Positions 15,208 through 23,263 of a stretch of 24,016 nt of DNA are shown here, one piece after another. Source of the stretch: SG8-41 sp035574195 (GTDB taxonomy: Bacteria; Pseudomonadota; Gammaproteobacteria; Burkholderiales; SG8-41); the NCBI GenBank assembly GCA_035574195.1, contig DATLZE010000044.1:1-24016 (forward strand). Reading direction: 5' to 3'. The notes beneath the pieces were generated by a model. That model saw only the letters and a list, made by a program, of their open reading frames with translations, was not told the DNA's origin and did not search any database. Each line of letters starts with the position of its first letter. Position 1 is the stretch's first letter. The position numbers and the translations under genes were made by a program.

Positions 15208-15410
15208 GGAGCGCTCCTGGCGGGCGAGATTGGCGAAGCGTGAACGATCGCGGGCGGCGAGTAAAGGGGGGGCCGCGGCGCGATTCGGGTCCCATTGCCG
15301 GATCGTGCAGGGCCCGGTGGGGCTTCTTTCGCGTGACGCGCTGTTCTGCAAAGTGCTATATTTCCTGGGGAAAAGCCCTGTTTCCAGCGCCCCTGGAGGA
15401 GGAGCAAGCC

Positions 15411-15998
15411 ATGTCGCGTGCGCTGTCGGGAGCACTCATCTGCGCTTTCGGCGTCATGCTGGCGGGCTGGCTCGCGGCCGCCTCCGCCGCCGACCCACTG
15501 GTGCTTTTCTTGCTGCGGATGATGCGCGACCAGGCGATCTCCTCCGCGATCGAGGCCGGGGTCGCCGCCTCGCGGCAGCAGGCGCGGCCGCAGCCTCCCG
15601 AGGTGCCGCGCTCGGCCCCGCCGCCCTCGACCGAGGGCCAGTGGCTGAAGGGACTGATCGAGGAGAGCTTCTTGCACTTGAGCGCGGCGCAGCGCGAGGA
15701 AGTGCACGCGAGCCTCATGCGCATCCTGAGCGATCCCCGCAACGCCGCGCAGCGCTCCACCATCCTCGCCGAATTCACGCGCCAGGCGATCGCGATGCGC
15801 GACGCACACCGCCAGCTGAGCGGGCTCTCGGAATCCGACATGAGGCAGATCGCGGCGGAGGCGCGGCGCGAGTACGAGCGGCTGCCGGTCGAGCAGCGCC
15901 AGCAGATGCTCGAGGTTTTGCGGCGGGGCGTGCCGGGCATGCCGCGCGCGCTGAACGATCTCATGCTCGCGGAATTTGCGAGCGTGCCCGTGCGCTAA
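15411..15998 (+). CDS. Secreted helical protein of unknown function
   Basis: This 195-residue protein starts at ATG 15411 behind GGAGGAGG, eight bases upstream. A signal peptide (ALICAFGVMLAGWLAAASAA) is followed by a Pro/Gln-rich linker (about residues 54-75) and a mostly helical, charged domain (LIEESFLHLSAAQREEVHAS to ALNDLMLAEF). There are no cysteines in the mature part beyond the signal. I do not recognise a family. A TATAT-like -10 near 15356 suggests its own promoter. The stop is directly followed by the terminator of the convergent small gene. Confidence 0.7.
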   Translation: MSRALSGALICAFGVMLAGWLAAASAADPLVLFLLRMMRDQAISSAIEAGVAASRQQARPQPPEVPRSAPPPSTEGQWLKGLIEESFLHLSAAQREEVHASLMRILSDPRNAAQRSTILAEFTRQAIAMRDAHRQLSGLSESDMRQIAAEARREYERLPVEQRQQMLEVLRRGVPGMPRALNDLMLAEFASVPVR

Positions 15999-16005
15999 AG
16001 CGGTA

Positions 16006-16035
16006 CAAAAAAACGCGGCGGGGTTGCCGCCGCGT
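16006..16035 (-). terminator. Intrinsic terminator of the 65-residue gene
   Basis: ACGCGGCGG and CCGCCGCGT form a nine-base stem around GGTTG (16013-16035). The plus-strand A-run at 16007-16013 reads as a seven-base T-run on the minus strand, so it terminates minus-strand transcription from the 16107-16304 gene. Confidence 0.85.
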
Positions 16036-16106
16036 CAAAGCGGGCCGCATTGGCGCAGCCCGTAACCGGGGGGAGGAGGGAACCCCGGTTGGAGGAGAAC
16101 CTGCGC

Positions 16107-16304
16107 TCAGTGCTTCAGGCCGGGCTTGAGGAAGAAAGCGCCCAGCCCCTCGAATTTTTCTCGCACCCACAGTAGCGCGTCCGCGATCGCTTCCGCGCTC
16201 TGCATCGCGCTGATCGCCACTTGCCGCTCGCTCGCGCTCATCGGCACTTGCTCGAGCAGCGCGTAAACGTTTGAATAGTAGGTTCTTTCGTTAGCTTTTC
16301 TCAT
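16107..16304 (-). CDS. Small protein (65 aa) divergent from the LysR regulator
   Basis: The ATG at 16304 has AAGGA eight bases upstream and gives MRKANERTYYSNVYALLEQV..., a soluble, mostly helical protein ending KFEGLGAFFLKPGLKH. The frame is open further upstream but that part overlaps the regulator and has no ribosome site. An intrinsic terminator follows 70 bases after the stop. Codon use in the first codons is AT-rich, like the spacer. Head-to-head placement with a LysR-type gene suggests that the regulator controls it; that is inference from the common arrangement. I do not recognise a family. Confidence 0.65.
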   Translation of the reverse strand: MRKANERTYYSNVYALLEQVPMSASERQVAISAMQSAEAIADALLWVREKFEGLGAFFLKPGLKH

Positions 16305-16464
16305 GGTATTATTCCTTTGACTGCCGGGTAAATATCTAACAAACGCAGCAAGTAATATGCTTATCCGACTGATTTGCACGTAAGTATAGACTGAGATCGA
16401 GGCCGATTGTTGCACTGCAATAGATGATATATTGTCATTATTCGATTTACTTAATCTAACCTGA
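16305..16464. promoter_or_regulatory. AT-rich divergent promoter region
   Basis: This 160-bp spacer is strikingly AT-rich within GC-rich DNA and separates two divergent genes. A weak plus-strand promoter can be drawn (TTGTTG at 16407, TATATT at 16428, 15-base spacer) ahead of the LysR gene. LysR proteins usually bind such shared regions, but I cannot point to a definite operator. Confidence 0.5.
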
Positions 16465-17427
16465 ATGACCCATCGCCTCCCCCCTCTCAACGCGTTGAAA
16501 GCATTCGAAGCGGCCGCCCGGCACCTGAGCGTGAAAAAAGCCGCGGCGGAGCTCAATGTCACCCCCGCCGCGGTGAGCCATCAGATCAAGGGGCTGGAGG
16601 AATATCTCGGGGTGCGGCTGTTTCACCGCCGCAACCGCGCGCTGGAGCTGACGGAGGCCGCGCGCGCCTGCCTGCCCAAGCTGCGCGAGGGCTTCGACAA
16701 TCTGGCGCAGGCGGTGGAGCGATTGCGCGCGTACAAGGGCGGGGGCATGTTGACCGTAAGCGCCCCTCCTTCGTTCGCCGCGCGCTGGCTGATGCCGCGG
16801 CTGCACCGCTTCTTCGAGGCGCACCCCGAGATCGACGTGCGCGTGTCGGCGCGGCTGCGGCTGCCGGCTGGAGCCGGAAGCAGGGGCACCGCGGCGGAAC
16901 GGCAGACGCTGGAAACCTGGCTCGCCGATTCCGACATCGGGATCATTTACGGGCGCGGCGACTACCCGGGGCTCGTCGTGGACAAGCTGCTCTCGCTCAC
17001 CATCACGCCGATCTGCAGCCCCCGGCTCGTGACCCAGAAGGAGCATCCCCTGGTGCGGCCCGCCGACTTGCGCCACCAGCGGCTGCTGCACGACGACACC
17101 GGCGAGCTCTACGACGGCGTCCCGTTCTGGGAAGTGTGGCTCAAGGCAGCGGGCGTCACGGGGGTGGACGCCAGCCACGGGCCGCACTTCAGCCACGCGG
17201 TGCTCGCGTTCGAGGCCGCGGCCGAAGGCCATGGCGTCGTTGCCTCGATGCCGGTGCTCGCGGAATCCGACCTGCACGCTGCGCGGCTGGTCACGCCTTT
17301 CGCGTTGCGCGTGCCGCTCGTCTCGGCTTACTACCTGGCGTGCACCGAGACCGCTGCCTCGCGCCCAGGGGTGGCGGCGTTCCGCGATTGGCTGCGCGTG
17401 GAAGCGGCCAAGGAGACCGAAATCTGA
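16465..17427 (+). CDS. LysR-type transcriptional regulator, GcvA-like
   Basis: This 320-residue protein has the LysR N-terminal winged helix (residues 4-63): LPPLNALKAFEAAARHLSVK, then KAAAELNVTPAAVSHQIKGLEEYLGVRLFHR, a form typical of the GcvA subgroup. The C-terminal substrate-binding domain covers about residues 93-310 (TVSAPPSFAARWLMPRLHRF, DIGIIYGRGDYPGL, HGVVASMPVLAESDL). It binds DNA as a multimer and responds to a small ligand. No strong ribosome site precedes the ATG. It is divergent from the small gene at 16107-16304 and convergent with the MFS gene; either neighbour could be a target. The ligand is unknown. Confidence 0.95.
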   Translation: MTHRLPPLNALKAFEAAARHLSVKKAAAELNVTPAAVSHQIKGLEEYLGVRLFHRRNRALELTEAARACLPKLREGFDNLAQAVERLRAYKGGGMLTVSAPPSFAARWLMPRLHRFFEAHPEIDVRVSARLRLPAGAGSRGTAAERQTLETWLADSDIGIIYGRGDYPGLVVDKLLSLTITPICSPRLVTQKEHPLVRPADLRHQRLLHDDTGELYDGVPFWEVWLKAAGVTGVDASHGPHFSHAVLAFEAAAEGHGVVASMPVLAESDLHAARLVTPFALRVPLVSAYYLACTETAASRPGVAAFRDWLRVEAAKETEI

Positions 17428-17473
17428 CGAAGCCGCGACCGAAATCGTGGCGCGCGGCGCCCTTTGCCGCGCC

Positions 17474-18688
17474 TCAGGCCGGCCGGGCGGCGGGCCGGGA
17501 GAGGGGACGATCGTCGATCGGCAGGTTGATGAGCGCAGCCACCACGCCCATCGCGATCGTGAGCAGCCACATCAGCCGGTAGGAGCCGGTGGCGTCGAAG
17601 AGATAACCCGCGATCCACACCCCGATGAAACTGCCGAGCTGGTGATACAGAAACGCGATCCCGGTGAGTGTCGAGAGATACTTGACGCCGAAGATCTGCG
17701 CGATGAGGCCTCCCGTCACCGGCACCGTGCCGAGCCACAGAAAGCCGATCGCCGCGCTGAAGACGAACACCGAGAGCGGCGCGACCGGGGCCGAGATGAA
17801 CGCCGCGATCAGCACCGCGCGCAGCAGATAGAGCGCCGCGAGCACGCGCTTCTTGACGTAGCGCTGGCCGAGCCAGCCCCACAGATAGGTGCCGAAGATG
17901 TTGAACAGCCCGATCAGGGCGAGCGCCGTCATGCCGGTCTCGGGCGTCATGCGCTGGTCCACGAGGTAGGCGGGAAAGTGCACCGAGATGAACATCAGCT
18001 GGAAGCCGCACACGAAGTAGCCCGAGCACAGCAACAGGTAGCCGCCATGGCCGAACGCCTCGCGCAGCGCCTCGGGGATGGATTGCTGGTGCGCCTCCTG
18101 CGCCTGCGATCTGCGGTCCTCGACGAGCGCGCTCGCAAGCGGCGCGATCAGCAGCACGGTCGCCGCGCAAACGAGCAGCGCGTCGTGCCAGCCCAGCCGG
18201 TTGATCAGAAGCTGCCCGTAGGGAACCATCAGGAACTGCCCGAAGGATCCGGCGGCCCCGGCGATGCCGAGCGCGACCGTGCGGCGCTCGGGCGGGAACG
18301 CGCGCCCCACCACGCCGTACACCACGCTGAATCCGGTGCACGAGAGCCCGATTCCGACCAGCAGTCCCGCGCTCAGGCTGAACTCCCAGCCGCTCGCGGA
18401 GTAGGCCATCAGCGCCACCCCGAATGCGTAGATCAGCGCGCCGGCGAGAAGGGCGCGCAGCGCTCCGTAGCGATCGGAGATCATCCCGGCGAACGGCGCG
18501 CCGAGGCCGTACACGAGATTCTGGATCGCGAGCGCGAGCGCGAACGTCTGGCGGCTCCAGCCGAGGTCGAAGGTCATCGGCTGGAGATAGAGCCCGAAGC
18601 TGTGTCGCGTGCCGAGCGAGAGCGTGAGAATGGCGCCGCTCGCGATCAGCACCACGAGCGGGGTCCGCCAGTTGGACTGGGCCGTCAT
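17474..18688 (-). CDS. Major facilitator superfamily transporter
   Basis: The protein has 404 residues from the ATG at 18688 (MTAQSNWRTP); an ATG four codons upstream is an alternative. About 12 hydrophobic segments are visible in two groups of six, split by a charged loop near residues 192-215 (EDRRSQAQEAHQQ...). The motif-A-like loop GMISDRYGALRALLAG lies between segments 2 and 3. The N-terminal half (RHSFGLYLQPMTFDLGWSRQTFALA) resembles the monocarboxylate/oxalate-formate type MFS proteins common in Burkholderiales. It would be a proton- or anion-coupled carrier in the inner membrane; the substrate is not known. It ends 46 bp from the LysR gene, convergent with it. Confidence 0.9.
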   Translation of the reverse strand: MTAQSNWRTPLVVLIASGAILTLSLGTRHSFGLYLQPMTFDLGWSRQTFALALAIQNLVYGLGAPFAGMISDRYGALRALLAGALIYAFGVALMAYSASGWEFSLSAGLLVGIGLSCTGFSVVYGVVGRAFPPERRTVALGIAGAAGSFGQFLMVPYGQLLINRLGWHDALLVCAATVLLIAPLASALVEDRRSQAQEAHQQSIPEALREAFGHGGYLLLCSGYFVCGFQLMFISVHFPAYLVDQRMTPETGMTALALIGLFNIFGTYLWGWLGQRYVKKRVLAALYLLRAVLIAAFISAPVAPLSVFVFSAAIGFLWLGTVPVTGGLIAQIFGVKYLSTLTGIAFLYHQLGSFIGVWIAGYLFDATGSYRLMWLLTIAMGVVAALINLPIDDRPLSRPAARPA

Positions 18689-18968
18689 GCGAGTGCGCAA
18701 AGCGCGAATTCTACCCGATGCCGATCACGAGCCGCGAGCGGCGCGCGCCCGCGCCACCGCCGCCGTCCGGCAATCCGGTGGAGCGCTTTTTCATTCGCTT
18801 TCCTGCGTGGCTTACGGTGGCGAGAATGCGAGCGCAACGGTGTGCTCGCGCGCTGCGCTGCGCCGCAGTCCCGGCATCCGGATGCGCCGATCACGGTTGA
18901 CGCTGACATGCGCCGCGAAGGAAAATACCCCACCGCTCCCGAGACGCGGGCGCGGTTCCGGAATCAGT

Positions 18969-19044
18969 GGGTCACTAGCTCAACTGGTAGAGCAGCGGAC
19001 TCTTAATCCGTTGGTTCGGGGTTCGAGTCCCCGGTGGCCTACCA
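18969..19044 (+). tRNA. tRNA-Lys (anticodon CUU)
   Basis: The 76-base cloverleaf begins GGGTCACTAGCTCAACTGG and ends GTGGCCTACCA, with acceptor pairing GGGTCAC/GTGGCCT (one G-U pair at the first position). The D-loop contains AGCTCAACTGGTAGAGCA, the anticodon loop CTCTTAA gives anticodon CTT (Lys), and the T-arm reads CGGGGTTCGAGTCCCCG. The CCA end is encoded. No integrase or attachment-site duplication is seen next to it. Confidence 0.97.
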
Positions 19045-19329
19045 CTCAACTCTCGAAAATCGGACGCGGAGCGCCGGTTCGCCCCCCACATTCGAGGAGC
19101 GCGGCAAGGCTGCCGCCCGGCCGGCGGGGATGGACGCAGCCGCCGGGCCGAGGCTGCCGATCGGAGCCACCGGTGCCGCAAGCGCGGCGACACGCCGTGC
19201 GATCAGCGCTCCATTCCGGTTTTTCGACCGGCGCGTGACGGCCCCCGGTATTCGAAGGACGACCAGAAAACGTGAACGGCGCCGGCCCCGTGACACCGAG
19301 CCGTCACGCAAACGCGATATAAGCGCCGC

Positions 19330-20025
19330 ATGGCGACCATCCTGGTGATCGAGGACGAATCCGATCTGCAGCAGGTGCTCGACTACAACCTGCGACAGTC
19401 CGGCTACCGGGTATTTTCCGCGGCGCGCGGGGAAGAGGGCCTGCGGCTCGCGCGCGAGCACCGCCCCGACCTCGTGATACTCGACCTGATGCTTCCCGAT
19501 CTCGCGGGAACTCAGGTGTGCAAGGCGCTCAAGCGCGATCCCGCCACCCGCGCCATTCACGTTCTGATGCTGACGGCGAAGGGCGAGGAAGTGGACCGCA
19601 TACTCGGCTTCGAGCTGGGGGCCGACGACTACGTGGTCAAGCCCTTCAGCGTGCGCGAGCTGCTGCTGCGCATCCAGGCGATCCTGCGCCGGGGCGCCAG
19701 CGAGACGGGCGGCCCGGCGGTGGAGTTCGGCGTGCTGCGCATCGACCGCGAGGCGCACCGCGCCTGGGTCGAGGGCGCCGAGATCGAGCTGACGGCGCTC
19801 GAGTTCAGGCTGCTGGTGACGCTCTACGAGCGCCGCAACCGGGTGCAGACGCGCGCCGCGCTGCTCGACGATGTCTGGGGCATCGAGGCCGAGCTTACCA
19901 CCCGCACCGTGGACACCCATGTGAAAAGGCTGCGCGAGAAGCTGGGTGCCGCCCGCGACTACATCGAGACCGTGCGGGGCGTGGGCTACCGCTTCACCGA
20001 CCGGCCCGGCAAGGCGCGCGCGTGA
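19330..20025 (+). CDS. phoB: PhoB-type phosphate response regulator
   Basis: This 231-residue OmpR/PhoB-family regulator has a receiver domain at about residues 1-118 with the acidic pair E8-D9, phospho-acceptor D52 (VILDLMLPD), T82 and K104 (DDYVVKPFS). A winged-helix effector domain lies at about 129-225 (ELTALEFRLLVTLYERRNRV, TRTVDTHVKRLREKLG, IETVRGVGYRF). It would be phosphorylated by the kinase encoded next, bind Pho boxes and activate phosphate-starvation genes. The stop overlaps the kinase start by 4 bases (GTGA). No clear ribosome site precedes the ATG; TATAAG nearby (19318-19323) could be a -10 box, implying a very short leader. A pair of GTGAC/GTCAC sequences upstream is too loosely spaced for a firm Pho box. 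Confidence 0.93.
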   Translation: MATILVIEDESDLQQVLDYNLRQSGYRVFSAARGEEGLRLAREHRPDLVILDLMLPDLAGTQVCKALKRDPATRAIHVLMLTAKGEEVDRILGFELGADDYVVKPFSVRELLLRIQAILRRGASETGGPAVEFGVLRIDREAHRAWVEGAEIELTALEFRLLVTLYERRNRVQTRAALLDDVWGIEAELTTRTVDTHVKRLREKLGAARDYIETVRGVGYRFTDRPGKARA

Positions 20026-21782
20026 AGCTCGGGATCCGCTCGCGGCTCTTTCTCGTCTCGCTCGGACTGATCGCGGCCACGGTGCTGGTCGCCGATTTTT
20101 ACCTCACCGGCGCGCTCGACCGCCAGCTCACCGCGCGCATCCGCGACGAGCTGCACGTGCGCGCGAAACTCGTCGCGCAGCGGGTAGCCGCGAGCGGCGA
20201 CGCGCTCGACGACCTGCGCGCCTGGGACGCCCTGGCCGATGAGCTGGGACGCGACGCCCAGGCGCGGGTCACCGTGATCCGCCGGGACGGCGTCGTGCTG
20301 GGGGACTCGGAAGTGCAGGCGGCGGCGCTCGGGGGAGTCGAGAACCACGCCGCTCGGCCGGAAGTCGCGGAGGCGCTCGCCCGCGGGCGGGGATCGAGCG
20401 TGCGCTACAGCACGACCGTGCGCGAGCGCATGATGTACGTCGCGGTTCCGTTCGACCGCGGGCGGGCCGTGGCGGGGACCGTGCGCGTCGCCGTGCCGCT
20501 GGCCGAAGTGGACCGCGCGATCCTCGAGCTGCGCAGAACGCTCGCCGTCGCCGCCCTCATCGCCCTGATCGCGGCGGTGGCGCTGTCCATGGCCGCCGCC
20601 GCATGGACCTCCCGGTCGCTCCGGGATCTCACCCGCGTCGCACGGCAGATGGCCGCCGGCAATCTCGCCGCGCGCGCGCGCAGCCGGGGCCACGACGAGA
20701 TCGCCGAGCTGGGCCAGGCGCTCAACGGGCTCGCCGAAGGGCTCTCGCGCAGCCTCGGCGAGCTGCGCGCCGAACGCGATCTGCTCGAGGGCGTGCTCTC
20801 GGGGATGCGCGAAGGCGTGCTCGTCGTGGGGCGGGACGGGCGGATCGTGCTGGTCAATCCGGCGCTGCGCGAAATGCTGCTCCCGGCTTCCGATCCGGTC
20901 GGCAAGACCGTCCTGGAGGCGGTGCGCAACGCAGCGCTCAGCGAATTGCTGGAGCGGGCGGCCGCGGGGACCGCGCCCCCGGTGGAGATCGAGCTCGCAG
21001 GGCTCAAGCCGCGGCACCTGCTCGCGCAGGCGGTGGCGCTCGCCGGGGAGCCGGGCGGCGTGCTGGCGGTGCTGGTGGACGTGACCGAGCTGCGGCGTCT
21101 GGAGTCCGTGCGCCGCGATTTCGTCGCCAACGCCTCGCACGAGCTGCGCACGCCGGTCGCCGCCGTGTGCTCGGCGGCGGAAACGCTGCGCTCCGCGGCG
21201 GGCGATCCGGAGGCGAGCGCGCGCTTCATCGACATCATCGAGCGCAACGGCCGGCGCCTGCGGAGCCTGGTCGAGGACCTGCTGGAGCTCTCGCGAATCG
21301 AGTCGCGCGAGTTTCGCCTCGCGCTCGAACCGGTGGATCTCTCCGTCGTGGTCGCGCACATCCTGGCGCTCTACCGCGGGCGCGCCGAGCAGAAGCGCAT
21401 CGCGCTCGAGTCCGAGATCGGCGCCGGCCTGCCGCCGGCGCGCGCCGACCGGCGCGCGCTCGAGCAGGTGCTGGGCAATCTGGTTGACAACGCGCTCAAA
21501 TACTGCCCCGAGGGCGCGCGCGTGCTCGTCCGGGCCGCCGCGGAGGAGAGCCTGATCCGCGTCGCCGTGGAAGACACCGGGCCGGGCATCGAACCGAAGC
21601 ACCTGCCGCGGCTGTTCGAGCGCTTCTATCGCGTGGACCCCGGCCGCTCCCGCGAGCTCGGCGGCACCGGGCTCGGCCTCGCCATCGTCAAGCACCTGGT
21701 GGAGGCGATGCACGGCACGGTCGGGGTGGAGAGCACCGTGGGCCGGGGCACGGCCTTCACCTTCGTGCTTCCGCGCGCCTGA
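20022..21782 (+). CDS. phoR: PhoR-type sensor histidine kinase
   Basis: The protein has 586 residues from a GTG start overlapping the phoB stop. Membrane segments lie at about residues 7-28 and 168-192, framing a periplasmic sensor region. A HAMP linker (about 193-243) and a PAS-like domain (about 255-345, LEGVLSGMREGVLVVGRDGR) follow. The HisKA box is FVANASHELRTPVAAV with phospho-acceptor H373. The ATPase domain has the N box LVDNALKY (N490), DTGPGIE and GGTGLGLAI. It is longer than the E. coli protein (431 residues) because of the larger extracytoplasmic sensor. It would phosphorylate PhoB when phosphate is scarce. Assignment to PhoR rests on the pairing with PhoB and the Pst genes downstream. 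Confidence 0.9.
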   Translation: MKLGIRSRLFLVSLGLIAATVLVADFYLTGALDRQLTARIRDELHVRAKLVAQRVAASGDALDDLRAWDALADELGRDAQARVTVIRRDGVVLGDSEVQAAALGGVENHAARPEVAEALARGRGSSVRYSTTVRERMMYVAVPFDRGRAVAGTVRVAVPLAEVDRAILELRRTLAVAALIALIAAVALSMAAAAWTSRSLRDLTRVARQMAAGNLAARARSRGHDEIAELGQALNGLAEGLSRSLGELRAERDLLEGVLSGMREGVLVVGRDGRIVLVNPALREMLLPASDPVGKTVLEAVRNAALSELLERAAAGTAPPVEIELAGLKPRHLLAQAVALAGEPGGVLAVLVDVTELRRLESVRRDFVANASHELRTPVAAVCSAAETLRSAAGDPEASARFIDIIERNGRRLRSLVEDLLELSRIESREFRLALEPVDLSVVVAHILALYRGRAEQKRIALESEIGAGLPPARADRRALEQVLGNLVDNALKYCPEGARVLVRAAAEESLIRVAVEDTGPGIEPKHLPRLFERFYRVDPGRSRELGGTGLGLAIVKHLVEAMHGTVGVESTVGRGTAFTFVLPRA

Positions 21783-22068
21783 TCGCTCCGCGCGGGGCGC
21801 TGCTCCGGATGCGCCGGTACCGCGGTTCTCCGAAAAGTTTCGCCTCCGCCGAGGATTCGCCACGAATCCCCGCCACACTCGCCGCCGTGAGGGTGCCCAG
21901 GGGGCTGGCATCCGGAGGCGAGGCATGGATCGGGAGCGCGCAAACAGGGGCGGGGCCTGCGGCAGGCAGGCCGTTGTGGAGAAATTTTTGCTCGCCAGCG
22001 CGCAGTATCTCGGCCTGCGTGCGGCTCGCGCCGCCGGCCGCGCGCCTGCGCAGCAAACCGGCACGTTC
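21783..22068. other. Spacer between phoR and the Pho box
   Basis: Nearly 290 bases with no supported gene. Open frames here are GC-driven and have no ribosome site. I see no repeat or RNA gene. Confidence 0.5.
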
Positions 22069-22086
22069 CCGTCACGCAGCTGTCAC
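22069..22086 (+). promoter_or_regulatory. Pho box (PhoB binding site) upstream of pstS
   Basis: CCGTCAC-GCAG-CTGTCAC consists of two seven-base half-sites separated by four bases, matching the Pho box layout CTGTCAT-N4-CTGTCAT. It lies about 70 bases before the pstS start, downstream of the phoB and phoR genes. Confidence 0.8.
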
Positions 22087-22153
22087 ACAGCGGCGCCAAC
22101 ATGCGCGCGGAATCGAGCGAGCGAAGGGTAAAACCTCTACAGGAGAGAGCATC

Positions 22154-23173
22154 ATGGAACGCAGCAGAGCACGCCTCGAGGCGATCGGCAGCGCGATACT
22201 GGCGTCCGGGATCTTTTTGGCCGCCTGCGCCGATGTCCTGGCAGCCGAACGGATCGTCAGGATCGACGGATCGAGCACCGTCTTCCCGATCACCGAAGCC
22301 GTCGCCGAGGATTTCCAAAAGGCGCGCAAGGGCGCGGTGCGGGTCACGGTGGGCATCTCGGGCACCGGCGGGGGCTTCAAGAAATTCTGCCGCGGCGAGA
22401 CGGACATCTCCAACGCCTCGCGCCCGATCCTCAGGCCGGAGATGGAGGCCTGCAGGGCGGCGGGGATCGCCTACCTCGAGATGCCGGTCGCCTACGATGC
22501 GCTGACGGTGGTGGTGAACCCGAAAAACCATTTCGTGCAGAGCTTGTCCGTCGCCGAGCTGAAGAGGATGTGGGAACCGGCGGCCCAGGGCAAGATTACC
22601 AACTGGAACCAGATCAACCCGGCCTTCCCGAGCGCTCCGCTCAAGCTCTTCGGCGCGGGCGCCGACTCGGGCACTTTCGATTATTTCACCGAAGCGATCG
22701 TCGGCAAGGCGAAGTCGAGCCGCGGCGACTATACCGCCTCGGAAGACGACAATGTGCTGGTGCAGGGCGTGTCGCGCGACGTCAACGCGATCGGATTCTT
22801 CGGTTTCGCCTATTACTTGGAGAACAAGGGGAAGCTCAAGGCGGTGCCGATCGCGGACAAGCCGGGCGCCAAGCCGGTCGCGCCGACGATGGAGAGCGTG
22901 CTCAACGGCAGCTATCAGCCGCTCTCCCGCCCGATCTTCATATACGTGAACGCGAAATCGCTCGCGCGCCCGGAAGTGAAGGAGTTCGTGGAATTCTACA
23001 ATCGTAACGGGGAGAAACTCGCGCGCGAGGTAAAATACGTCCCGCTGCCCGCCAAAGCCTACGCCTACAATCTGGAGACGCTCGCCAAAATGCGCGTCGG
23101 CACCAAGTTCGGCGGCGAGAACAAGGTGGGGCTCACGATCGAGCAGTTGATGAAGCTGGAAGCCGCGCAGTAG
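22154..23173 (+). CDS. pstS: Phosphate ABC transporter substrate-binding protein PstS
   Basis: The protein has 339 residues; ATG 22154 follows AGGAGAGAG. The N-terminus (AIGSAILASGIFLAAC) contains an LAAC lipobox at C25, so it may be a lipoprotein; a Sec cut near A31 is the alternative. Ligand-binding signatures of the PstS family are IDGSSTVFPITEAVAEDF, ISGTGGGFKKFCRGETDISN and ASRPI, then GADSGTFDYFTEAI. It binds phosphate outside the inner membrane and hands it to the PstCAB permease. The Pho box upstream indicates PhoB control. The terminator-like hairpin downstream would lower transcription into pstC. Confidence 0.95.
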   Translation: MERSRARLEAIGSAILASGIFLAACADVLAAERIVRIDGSSTVFPITEAVAEDFQKARKGAVRVTVGISGTGGGFKKFCRGETDISNASRPILRPEMEACRAAGIAYLEMPVAYDALTVVVNPKNHFVQSLSVAELKRMWEPAAQGKITNWNQINPAFPSAPLKLFGAGADSGTFDYFTEAIVGKAKSSRGDYTASEDDNVLVQGVSRDVNAIGFFGFAYYLENKGKLKAVPIADKPGAKPVAPTMESVLNGSYQPLSRPIFIYVNAKSLARPEVKEFVEFYNRNGEKLAREVKYVPLPAKAYAYNLETLAKMRVGTKFGGENKVGLTIEQLMKLEAAQ

Positions 23174-23194
23174 CCGCCAGCGGGCGCGCGCGCC

Positions 23195-23233
23195 GCAGCA
23201 GGAGGGGCGCTTCCCTCCTGCTGCGCGCTTTTT
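23195..23233 (+). terminator. Terminator-like hairpin between pstS and pstC
   Basis: GCAGCAGGAGGG (23195-23206) pairs perfectly with CCCTCCTGCTGC (23213-23224) around a six-base loop, and TTTTT follows four bases later. It would let part of the transcripts stop after pstS, giving more binding protein than permease. Confidence 0.85.
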
Positions 23234-23263
23234 GCGACCGGAGTGCCCGCGCGGCGAGACGAC

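Noticed and set aside
18969..19044. tRNA-Lys as an island attachment site
   Set aside because: No integrase lies nearby and no duplicate of the tRNA 3' end was found by eye; flanking genes look like core genes.
19289..19312. Pho box in front of phoB
   Set aside because: GTGAC and GTCAC elements are present but the spacing does not fit the 11-base repeat period of a Pho box.
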